Source: Ichthyophonus hoferi (Eukaryota > Opisthokonta > Ichthyosporea > Ichthyophonida > Ichthyophonidae). Taken from it: DNA of 18,114 nt. The position numbers and the translations under genes were made by a program. This document shows positions 11,401 to 17,573 of this stretch, one piece after another. The first letter of the stretch is position 1. Each line of letters opens with the position of its first letter. Where the stretch lies: assembly GCA_002751075.1 (NCBI GenBank), contig NAOQ01000076.1, positions 163,247 through 181,360 on the forward strand, in the 5' to 3' direction. A model generated the notes under the pieces. It worked only from the letters and a program-made list of their open reading frames with translations, ran no database searches and was not told the DNA's origin.

Positions 11401-13301
11401 GGGTGATGACGTCCTGGTAGTCATGGTTACAGTCATGGTCGTCATTGTTGAAGAGAGGGGAGAACCATTCTAATATATCAGTAATGTCTGGCACCTCTGG
11501 GATAACACCCTGTGATTGAACAAAATCGCAGAGGGAGAGGGAGAGAGATAGGGATAGGCAGGTAGTTATATATGTATGATAGTATACATTCATGATTAAT
11601 AAAGTAGTCACGAGTCAGAAATATTCATATAAGTGGTATTTAACTTATTTGCAGTTATTTCCATAACGTATAAATTAGTTTATTATTAGCTTATAAAAGA
11701 ATAACTGGAAAACATTAAATTTATGGGAATAACTCTTTTGACATTTGGTGTGGTAGAAAGGGTTTAGGTATAATAGCATGATGTGGTAGGGAATAGAATA
11801 ATATATAGATATAATGCATAAATACCTATGTAGCTATATGTAATATAATACGATATAATATAATATAATAATGCAATTATAATACAATATAATGCAATGC
11901 AGTACCGATATAATACTATATGATATAATATCAAATATTGTATCATAAGCTAAACACACTACAATACAACACAATGTAATACGATGTAATATAATATAAT
12001 AAATATATAATGTAAACTCAATATGTAACATGATACATTATAGGTCTACATATTAGTGCAAAGGCCTACCGTTAATGGAGGGAGATCATCCATAGAATTT
12101 TCCATTTCACTATCCTGTAATTATATCTGTGGGGTTTGATTGACTAAATAAAACACTGAACTATATACTATTAAACAACATAAGATACAAGATGTAGTTT
12201 GTTTTATTTAAATTTATTGTCATTTTTATGCTTTAAGTAGTGAAACATTATACCTATCTAATATACCTGGTATAATATATGTTTTAACTTGACAATTTTT
12301 CTGTTCATTCATTTACTACAATAATATATATATTTATCGTTATAAAGGTATTGGTTTTACACTGGCCAACATTAAAAAATATATTTTAGTAGTTGCCTAA
12401 CAGGAAAAATATAAGTTAATATATCTGTATATTAACTATAGTTGACTTCTATATTTTTATTTTTTGATAGTCATATATTGAGTAATTATGTATACAATAG
12501 AGTACATAATATCCTATATGATCCCTTGAGAATCTTATTGGGCCATCACCCATCAACAGTAATATTTATCTTGAGTGCCAACTAATTGTGCTCTCTGTGC
12601 TTTATCAACCTTATGGGCTTAGTTTTTAAAAGCTCCTGATTTTGTATATATATATATAATAAAAAATATGTCATAGCCTATCTGTACTCCATGTATATAA
12701 GAGTAAACGTCTAAACACCCTTTAATTTGTCATGCCTTCAATTATAAAAGCATATAGGTCTAAGGGACCAAACCTGTCTCTTTGTATGCCTAACAACATA
12801 TTATAGTGTAAACTTTGTAATGTGGGTATTTGTTATTTGAATAATTGGTTATGTATATTATTGTATATATTGAAATAACAATAACAATATTAATATATTG
12901 TTTGTGAATGCTATAGATGTACTTAATATGTGCCCAACTGGGGATACTATAAAAGAATAACTTCCAATTTTTATTATTTTTTAATAATTTTTTTAATTGT
13001 CAGCTACATTATACCAACTAAATCTCTTTTATATGCCACGTATATAACAATGTGTGATAGCAACATTTTACATAGAGTAATTAAATTAATGTAATAATAT
13101 ATAACCATTTAATTAGCTAATCACTACCTTCTTTTAATTTTTTTAATTAAGAGAATGCTCAATAATTTAGCAATGAGGGGCAACACTTAAGTTTCTAGGT
13201 TTTCAGGATAAAAGTATAGTTTATATAGCATTATAGAAATTACCATACTATATTCATACGGAAATAGATGAAATTCCTACATCTCATACCTGAATAACCA
13301 T
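2880..13301 (-). CDS. Reconstructed multi-exon gene: 14-residue-repeat protein with a CUT/POU-like helix-turn-helix (putative transcription regulator)
   Basis: Proposed exons, 5' to 3' on the minus strand: 13301-13290, 12114-12070, 11509-10436, 10304-10199, 9356-9274, 8831-8741, 8577-8543, 8336-8282, 7923-7841, 6175-6115, 5927-5813, 4217-4159, 3713-3661, 2900-2880. All junctions are GT-AG and all phases join, giving about 630 residues. Layout: acidic N-terminus (MDDLPPLT, then EVPDITDILEWF); degenerate 14-residue repeats; basic stretch ARRRGMSPWDDSRKAYREQL; helix-turn-helix at about 413-475; basic segment NHHARRKPKTSARPD; Ser/Thr/Pro-rich tail. The helix-turn-helix has helices VVAKLRALMKKY, TQTEVSFNL, SQAKLSSFLCRKL and ISSVVYTWM. 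The order 'TQ...SQ..LS..L....W' recalls CUT and POU-specific domains. No homeodomain is visible after it. The function is inferred, and I do not recognise the protein as a known family. The exons from 10436-11509 to 7841-7923 are the firmest; the first and the last five are less sure. Confidence 0.62.
2901..3660 (-). other. Intron between exons 13 and 14 of the minus-strand gene
   Basis: AT-rich sequence with a strong polypyrimidine tract near its 3' end (2905-2980, G-rich on the + strand). No further exon is visible, but a small one could be missed. Confidence 0.4.
3661..3713 (-). CDS. Exon 13 of the minus-strand HTH gene
   Basis: Acceptor ..CTCTCCCTCAG after a pyrimidine-rich run; donor AAG|GTGTCA. 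It enters in phase 1 and leaves in phase 0, encoding (D)PLMYSNLHPPTNQYLCK. The phase matches both neighbours. The other two frames are also open over these 53 bases, so frame choice rests on phase. Confidence 0.5.
4159..4217 (-). CDS. Exon 12 of the minus-strand HTH gene
   Basis: Acceptor ..CTGCCAATAG, donor CAGG|GTATGT. It enters in phase 2 and leaves in phase 1, encoding (D)ARYDYDHPEPPLPLGHIPQ, a Pro-rich acidic segment unlike the TA-repeat around it. Both flanking junctions make an Asp codon. Confidence 0.58.
4225..4850. repeat. Degenerate TATAGGATA-type minisatellite inside an intron
   Basis: About 600 bases of loosely repeated GGATAGTATATAGGGTA-like units, with purines strongly biased to the + strand. 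The long minus-strand open frame across it (ILY/YTI/YYL-rich) is a by-product of this bias. It lies in the intron between exons 11 and 12 of the minus-strand gene, directly upstream of the exon 12 acceptor. Confidence 0.85.
5500..5735 (+). promoter_or_regulatory. CCAAT-dense patch with a TATA-like box
   Basis: Within about 220 bases there are CCAATCAG (twice), GATTGGATT, CATTGGCC and CCCAATGGG, followed by GTATATAAGG near 5724-5733. The arrangement looks like a CCAAT/TATA promoter in + orientation. It sits within an intron of the opposite-strand gene and no following + gene can be supported, so it may only reflect the general abundance of the motif here. Confidence 0.25.
5813..5927 (-). CDS. 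Exon 11 of the minus-strand HTH gene
   Basis: Acceptor ..CTCTCTCTCTACAG after a strong polypyrimidine tract; donor GA|GTAGGT. It encodes (D)VTSTPSLSKPSSGLSSLG, then GDADWCAVANECTPSMIEN, and a split Asp. If the donor were not used the frame would stop within two codons (TAG at 5809-5811). Ser/Thr/Pro-rich, probably disordered. An alternative frame (MLPPPPPSPSP..) is open for 26 codons. Confidence 0.62.
6115..6175 (-). CDS. Exon 10 of the minus-strand HTH gene
   Basis: Acceptor ..TTTGCTACCACAG, donor GGAG|GTAGGG. It enters in phase 0 and leaves in phase 1, encoding DNDPLHHPGCQPAIFTCHGG and half of an Asp. The His/Cys spacing (HHPGC..C.) hints at metal binding but matches no motif I can name. 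A second frame (TMTHYTIPAVNQLYSRAMVE) is also open and has more G/C at third positions; phase agreement over the following exons favours the first. Confidence 0.58.
6231..6293 (-). CDS. Possible alternative terminal exon
   Basis: On the minus strand a C/T tract of about 80 bases (rc of 6305-6385) ends in ..ATCTATCAG, one of the strongest acceptors in the window. From exon 9 (phase 0) it would read FSLPLTNSNKERWQEIGNKI and stop at TAA 6231. It could be an alternative 3' end of the gene. A 35-base internal version with donor GAGAG|GTGGCA would shift exon 10 to its other open frame. Confidence 0.33.
   Translation of the reverse strand, partial: FSLPLTNSNKERWQEIGNKI
6760..7015. repeat. ATAGGATATAATATGATA-type AT-rich repeat block
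   Basis: Short imperfect units ATAGGATATAATA / GATATAATATG are repeated for about 250 bases, including a TA run near 6887-6901. Related blocks lie at about 9010-9240 and 11765-12005, all in introns of the minus-strand gene. Confidence 0.8.
7841..7923 (-). CDS. Exon 9 of the minus-strand HTH gene
   Basis: Acceptor ..GTTTTCTTTCTTCAG, donor CTA|GTAAGT, both near consensus. Only one frame is open: (D)KTRSKPLLGDKPYIAFTS, then TPIGCTNQL. It enters in phase 1, matching the exit of exon 8, and leaves in phase 0. Confidence 0.72.
8282..8336 (-). CDS. Exon 8 of the minus-strand HTH gene (basic segment)
   Basis: Acceptor ..CACTTCTCTCAG, donor GATG|GTAAGT. It encodes AKANHHARRKPKTSARPD and the first base of an Asp codon. 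The basic RRKPK.. stretch after the helix-turn-helix could serve as a nuclear localisation signal or DNA-contacting arm (inference). Confidence 0.75.
8543..8577 (-). CDS. Exon 7 of the minus-strand HTH gene (35 bases)
   Basis: Acceptor ..CATCCTATCAG, donor GAAAAG|GTATGA. It enters in phase 1 and leaves in phase 0: (D)HTVNLEERYEK. The acceptor ending CCTATCAG is the same as that of exon 6. Confidence 0.7.
8631..8730. repeat. (CCTATA)n hexanucleotide repeat
   Basis: About 16 imperfect copies of CTATAC/CCTATA. On the minus strand it reads GTATAG repeatedly and begins about 10 bases after the exon 6 donor, so it supplies many GTATAG donor look-alikes in the transcribed strand. Confidence 0.9.
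8741..8831 (-). CDS. Exon 6 of the minus-strand HTH gene (recognition-helix half)
   Basis: On the minus strand a long C/T tract (rc of about 8845-8905) leads to acceptor ..ACTCCCTATCAG; donor ACAG|GTAGAG. It encodes AKLSSFLCRKLSAKNTEK, then ISSVVYTWMNNT, entering in phase 0 and leaving in phase 1. Joined to exon 5 it gives SQ|AKLSSFLCRKL, the probable recognition helix, and a final helix ending in YTWM, like the conserved Trp at the end of POU-specific and CUT domains. Confidence 0.8.
9010..9240. repeat. AT-rich TATAATATGATAT repeat block
   Basis: Imperfect short units (ATAATATGATATGG, TATGTTATATGATA) within the intron between exons 5 and 6. Similar to 6760-7015. Confidence 0.7.
9274..9356 (-). 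CDS. Exon 5 of the minus-strand HTH gene (first helices of the HTH)
   Basis: Acceptor ..CGCTATAAATAG, donor CAG|GTAAGT. It enters in phase 1 and leaves in phase 0: (D)VVAKLRALMKKYHYTQTEV, then SFNLTWSQ. The pattern of a long amphipathic helix, TQ.EV and SQ is that of lambda-repressor-like helix-turn-helix domains. The in-frame ATG at 9328-9330 could act as a start if the upstream exons belonged to another gene, since TATAAATA lies just upstream; phase agreement argues for an internal exon. Confidence 0.78.
9357..10198 (-). other. Intron between exons 4 and 5
   Basis: 842 bases, very AT-rich (a TTATTATTATTTATATTA patch at about 9738-9790). Nothing else recognised. The + strand open frame at 9609-9833 is Leu/Ile/Tyr/Phe low-complexity translation. 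Confidence 0.5.
10199..10304 (-). CDS. Exon 4 of the minus-strand HTH gene (basic stretch before the HTH)
   Basis: Acceptor ..TTATGCCAATCAG, donor AATG|GTATGT. It enters in phase 0 and leaves in phase 1, encoding NIARRRGMSPWDDSRKAYRE, then QLLNSKKKKNDNPDN. Higher GC than its surroundings. Read-through of the donor would stop after GMYI. The Arg/Lys-rich ends could carry a nuclear localisation signal (inference). Confidence 0.8.
10436..11509 (-). CDS. Exon 3 of the minus-strand HTH gene: acidic head and 14-residue repeat array
   Basis: 1,074 bases, 358 codons, both ends phase 0. The acceptor ..TTGTTCAATCACAG follows CTATCTCTCTCCCTCTCCC on the minus strand, so the LSLSLSL translated from 11511-11611 is intron, not protein. 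The donor is GAG|GTTAAT. The first 45 residues are acidic (EVPDITDILEWF, NNDDHDCNHDYQD), activation-domain-like. About 17 degenerate units follow, mostly exactly 14 residues, such as QSNTSYSNKKIASI, QSHGTYLYDDLSLV, QSENTFIDRKPNSI and QSDAIYTHNEVTPS. Rough consensus: QSxxTYxxxKxxSI. A few units have 16 or 23 residues. Asn/Ser/Gln-rich, probably disordered. Confidence 0.85.
10614..11114 (-). repeat. 42-bp diverged tandem repeat carrying GATTGG/CCAATC
   Basis: On the + strand GATTGG or a one-change variant starts at 10614, 10656, 10698 and 10740. After a 69-base step it is at 10809, then 10893, 10935, 10977 (TCTTGG), 11019 and 11061, and after 48 more at 11109. Most steps are 42 or 84 bases. The motif encodes the Gln-Ser/Leu that opens each 14-residue unit. 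The rest of each unit has diverged heavily. Confidence 0.9.
11510..12069 (-). other. Intron between exons 2 and 3, with an AT repeat block
   Basis: 560 bases. It holds a polypyrimidine tract next to the exon 3 acceptor, an AATATAATACGATATAATA-type block at about 11765-12005, and one copy of the 15-mer TATAAAAGAATAACT at 11692-11706. Confidence 0.6.
12070..12114 (-). CDS. Exon 2 of the minus-strand HTH gene
   Basis: 45 bases, phase 0 on both sides: DSEMENSMDDLPPLT. Acceptor ..ATATAATTACAG, donor ACG|GTAGGC. Acidic and continuous in character with the start of exon 3. If the proposed exon 1 is wrong, the in-frame ATG here (12103-12105) is the likely start. Confidence 0.68.
12115..13289 (-). 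other. First intron of the minus-strand gene
   Basis: 1,175 AT-rich bases. It contains a second exact copy of TATAAAAGAATAACT (12948-12962) and the 15-mer TTTAATTAAGAGAAT (13142-13156) that also occurs at 7386-7400. No exon recognised. Confidence 0.45.
13290..13301 (-). CDS. Proposed first coding exon (MVIQ) of the minus-strand HTH gene
   Basis: ATG GTT ATT CAG followed by donor GTATGA, phase 0 into exon 2. It is the only good donor preceded by an ATG that I found upstream of exon 2, with a TATA-like box about 45-50 bases upstream. With only four codons this is a reasoned guess. Confidence 0.42.
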
Positions 13302-15115
13302 CGGCGCACCATATATTTCCAAATACACATATATATATATTCCGTTTTATATGTCACGGTAGATAATGGTTTTAACCAGTGTCTCCGGCCATAGCTTCTC
13401 CACACAGAAAAAACTAGAAAATCTCACTGTCTGTATAATACTGCATTCTTGATTTGAACTGGTTTTGCGTTCCGGTTAGTGATATGCCACTACATAGAGA
13501 ATATAAAGGCGGAAAATACAGTATATTCTAGGTAATATATGGTTAAATCAGTGTTTTAAATTCTTGCCAGTCACACTAAAATGCGTTAATCTACAGCATG
13601 TGTCAATATAATATAATTATATATTGTTCCATTTCAAGATTAGATTAATTTTGTAACCGTTATTGAGAAACAAAAAATGGTTTAGGTTTCAAATGGCGTT
13701 TGATCCCAGGGCGCAAGAACGGCAATGGAAGGCATGGGGTGTACGTTGACGTACCATGACCTCATCGTCTATACCCCAATCACATTGTATCTTGATTTTT
13801 TAACGTACTAAAAGACTTTGTTTTTCAAACTATCCTATTTTGTTTGTTTACATCTATCGTCATTATCTACTTGCGTATTATTGGAGTATATATCTACGAC
13901 AAACAATTTGAAAATATGATTGGCTAGTTAGAAATGGGGACCAGTTTTCTGCATACCTGAATTGCTGCAGTTGCCCATATCAAGGCATACTGAAACGAAG
14001 CAAATTCATTGTAATTAGAAGAATGTATCGCAATTCTTTCAGTTAAAAATGAATGCTGCCATAATCATAGAAATATATCACATATAAAAATCATGTGATT
14101 TAAAAGTTCAAACAGAAAATAAGATTTATAATAGCGGTTTTTTTATTTTGCATATGTATATCATTAAATAGAATTACAACTCATCACAGGGATAAATCCA
14201 ATTCATTGTGGCGATTCCCATCGCTCTACAGTTAAAACGCCATAAGCGGTAAATTAAAATTTGTTGATGAGAATGCAGCAAGTCGACGTAGATGGTTGGA
14301 TTCGGTTCGGTTTGATAGCCCGCTAGCCTATTTTCGATTTGGTTGCGCATCGCGCATTGTCAGTGACACTGATTGGTGAATCAATGAGCCCTTTGCATGC
14401 GGTGGTGGCTTTTGATTCTGCCAAGTTAATAAGAATTTCTGAGCACGTATTATACACAAATATACATCTTTATTTTTTCTTTTTTAAAATATATGAATAT
14501 ATAACATGATTTAAATATTGAATATATATATATATATATATGAAAAATTGCGTTGTATTATGTGTGAAATGCGTATATTTCAATTATACTTTAAGATATA
14601 CAATAGCGCCAATATAATCTTACAATAATTTATGGAAAATTAAGTACACCCTCACTTAAAATCTTAGCATCAATGTTAAAACTTGAGCACGAATCCCAAT
14701 ATTGAATTTGGTATAATTAAAAAAAATATACTTCAAACCCCACTCCTTTTCGAATATTCAGAAGCAATATTTCAAAGCCTGCCACAAAGCATGCTTCAGT
14801 CCATATAACATGTCGGATTGTTTATTTCGATAATCCAAAACAGAAATTATAATTAATATATTATTCTGGCTATTAGAATATAAATAATAATTATATATAT
14901 ATATATATTGATTTCTTATATAATTTTTTTATTATTTTTAAGAAAAGTTGCGGTGCATTCATATTTTACTGGACTTTTTGAAAAGGATTGAAACTGTGAC
15001 AAAAGAATAACTACAGAAATAATGGTAATAATAATACACAAGTATATACCGGAATACGTTCATAAATAAATATACATTAAATAAGTGACTGTTTTAAAGG
15101 AAATTTTCAACTAAG
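13302..15115. other. Divergent intergenic region with CpG-richer islands
   Basis: Lies between the starts of the minus-strand HTH gene and the + strand uL14m gene. Two stretches (about 13690-13790 and 14200-14450) are GC- and CpG-richer than anything else non-coding here. The first includes an inverted repeat GTACGT-TG-ACGTAC at about 13741-13754. Short open frames exist on both strands, for example MAFDPRAQERQWKAW from 13693, but no splice-supported gene. A perfect (TA)n run lies near 14523-14541. Confidence 0.5.
13345..13352 (-). promoter_or_regulatory. TATA-like box of the minus-strand HTH gene
   Basis: The minus strand reads GACATATAAAACGG, with ATATAAAA 44-51 bases upstream of the proposed start codon, a usual distance for TATA plus a short 5'UTR. 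Confidence 0.4.
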
Positions 15116-16808
15116 ATGGGAGGAGTACAACATATGTCAATGGTGAATGTTATAGACAACACAGGCGCTAGAGTTGCCATGGTAGGGAAGTGTATCTGGA
15201 CATTTAAGTGTGTATATGTGTACGTACGTGTGTGTATATTGGTAGAAATATTAATAGAGATTGGCTATGTTCAAAAAAGAGAAGACGGGTAGGGGTATTA
15301 TTACTCTGAAAATAGTAAATAATAACTGATTAAATAAATAAAGACATTAATATGGTTGTAAATAAACACGCATATAATATATGTATGGGAGTAGATGTTA
15401 TTACCTTGGTTAATTTCATATTATTAACATTATATAAGGTCGGGTCAATATTCTTTACTTATCTCTTTTACATACACGGATACATACATACATGCATACA
15501 TACATTTCACTATATTTAATAATTAATAGTTATTTATATTCTGTTAATATTTTCCGACGATAGGAGATATAACTTCAGTTAGATAAATTGCGTTTCTAAA
15601 GGGATGGGATACAATAAGGACATATAACAGGATCATTTACAACCAGTAAATTATTCCATACTGAGACCTATATACCTTACCTACACTATAAAAGAGTTAT
15701 TGTCCAATAAGAATATTAATATACAAAATAAAAAAACAATGAGGCAATGAATTGGTTTAATAGAACTGATTCCCAATACTTGTTTTTCAATAAAATTCAA
15801 CATACGTAGTTACACCATTAAGAAATGTATATTACTACGGACTACCCAGAACGCTTTTATTATTAATTTTTATTTTGTATTTGTATTTATAACATATGCA
15901 TGTAGTGTTATACGTATTTCTTATTCTTTTTAAAGCTATATTTTTATTGCGATGTCTTTGTTCAACATATATGTACATATATATTTACGTTAATTATTTC
16001 ACTTTCATCTCCCCTGATTTTTTTTACTATGTTTCATCTCTTTATATTTTAACTTATACTTATATTAACCTATATATTTATTTCGGACCTACTGTATTTT
16101 AATCCGTTACTATTATTGCATAATACTCCCTTTTCTTTCTTTTCTTTCCCTATCCCTCTCCTCCTTTTTCCATTTCCCTATACACAGGTTATCAGGACCC
16201 TTTGTGGACCAAAAAAACCTGCCGGTGTTGGTGATAGCGTCGTGGTTGTAATTAAGAAGACACGAGCTGCTCCTTCAACTACAAGATTAAATACTAAGGG
16301 ACAGGTAAAGCGTGCTGAGGTACACAGGGCTCTAATGGTTAGGACTAGGGTAGGTGGTGTGTTTGTGCATGTGTATGTGTATGTAGTTATTGTAGCGATG
16401 TATGCATTTTATAAGTGTTTGTGGTTCATTTTGACTTGTGCCAGTAATACATGATGGATAAGGAAATAATATTGTTTCAGAATAAACCCTTTATTGTTGC
16501 TTGCTAGAGAAGTATCTCTCAGATTACAGTTTAGGGTATAAAGCCATATATATATAACTCTACTAAAAAACAGAAAATATATTTACATTACATACACGCC
16601 TACACTTACACCTATATATACTGCGATACAGGCCCAGTCCACTGGATATGATGGTCGTAAAATTAGTTTCGGCGATAATGCTTGTGTGCTAATGACTAAG
16701 AAGGGAGAGCCTCTAGGCACTAGGTTCCTTTCGAAGACTGGGGCTCTCGGTGAGCTGGTTAACGCTAAGAACTGTGCTAAAATGGCTGCCTTAGCTCCCC
16801 AGTTGTAG
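15116..16808 (+). CDS. MRPL14: Mitochondrial large-subunit ribosomal protein uL14m
   Basis: uL14 is a conserved large-subunit ribosomal protein that contacts 23S-type rRNA at the subunit interface. Exons 15116-15181, 16188-16349 and 16632-16808 (stop TAG) give 134 residues; both introns are phase 0. Diagnostic stretches: MSMVNVIDNTGARVAM (family 'M(L/I)xVxDNSGA'), AGVGDSVVVVIKK (family 'GVGDxIxxxIKxA'), VKRAEVHRALMVRTR (family 'VKKGDVxxAVVVRTK'), ISFGDNACVLMTKKGEPLGT (family 'IxFxDNACVLINxxxxPxGTRI'), and the end KMAALAPQL (family 'KIxSLAPxVL'). It is of the bacterial/mitochondrial type, close to yeast Mrpl38, not cytosolic uL14. No cleavable presequence is visible; yeast Mrpl38 also starts almost directly with the mature domain. 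AACTAAG just before the ATG could be an acceptor, so an upstream 5' exon is possible. Confidence 0.94.
15182..16187 (+). other. First intron of uL14m
   Basis: 1,006 bases, GTAGGG..TATACACAG, with a C/T-rich tract at 16130-16180 before the acceptor. A TACATACATACATGCATACA run lies near 15482-15503. The intron is 3.6 times longer than the second. No feature inside that I can name. Confidence 0.8.
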
Positions 16809-17510
16809 TTCATGATTAGTGCGCTCTTATTGTAGAGATATGATTGCATAGGAGTGGATGATCGGATGGACTAGAGGATAGATTAGGGAAGATTATTAGT
16901 TGATTGATAGATCGGAAGCAATTGGAATGCGATGGATTGTGGTTAATAGATAAAGATATTTTATGTAACTAGGTAGAAGGCCTTGGTGTAATCGAGCTCA
17001 GTCTGTTGATTATTGTGATGGTATTGTTAGTTACTTGACCTGTTACCCAAGTTGTAATGCAATACAATACTATCCTGTACTCGCTGCTCAGTAAATATAT
17101 CTATGCTACCTAGTATAATTTGCATGATAGCAAGATCGCTAGAATAAATATGTGTCATTGTACATGACTAACCAGTACTAAGGTACATTTTATAGGATTG
17201 ACGGTTTAAAAAATGCACCCTATTGGGGTATAAAAATACCAATATTACTTCTAATAAAGCATCTTTAAAACTTGTTTCAAGATCATTAACTCTGAATGGA
17301 CACATAGTTTAAATTGATTTTGTGGATACCTAGTGTGTAAGCACATACATACATCAGTGAATCGGCTAATGAGCCATTCAGATAAAGAAACAGTAGTATA
17401 ATTTTGTCGGGATAAGATCAGACATTCCTAGTGGGTCTCCGTTATCTTTCATGATTTGTATTAGCCAATATTTATAATTGGTTCCATTTTGATTATTGAA
17501 CACAAGAATA

Positions 17511-17537
17511 CAGGTGTTACCGAAAAAATAACACCTG
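17511..17537. repeat. Perfect 9-bp inverted repeat (hairpin)
   Basis: CAGGTGTTA (17511-17519) and TAACACCTG (17529-17537) flank a 9-base loop, CCGAAAAAA. It lies 10 bases before the T14A12 tract. Confidence 0.9.
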
Positions 17538-17547
17538 CTGTAAAGCG

Positions 17548-17573
17548 TTTTTTTTTTTTTTAAAAAAAAAAAA
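17548..17573. repeat. T14A12 palindromic tract
   Basis: Fourteen T followed directly by twelve A, a self-complementary 24-base core and the longest mononucleotide runs in the window. It could be a cruciform or nucleosome-excluding site, or an assembly-prone tract. Confidence 0.95.

Noticed and set aside
11510-11611. N-terminal extension (LSLSLSLSL) of the repeat exon frame
   Set aside because: It is a polypyrimidine tract read as codons, ending in a CACAG acceptor; the first codon is GTG, not ATG.
13914-14045. + strand frame (KYDWLVRNGDQFSAYLNCC..)
   Set aside because: 44 codons without ATG-based start, splice support or a recognisable motif; chance frames of this length are common here.
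16116-16454. 112-codon frame around uL14m exon 2
   Set aside because: Only 16188-16349 is exon; the two ends are translated intron.
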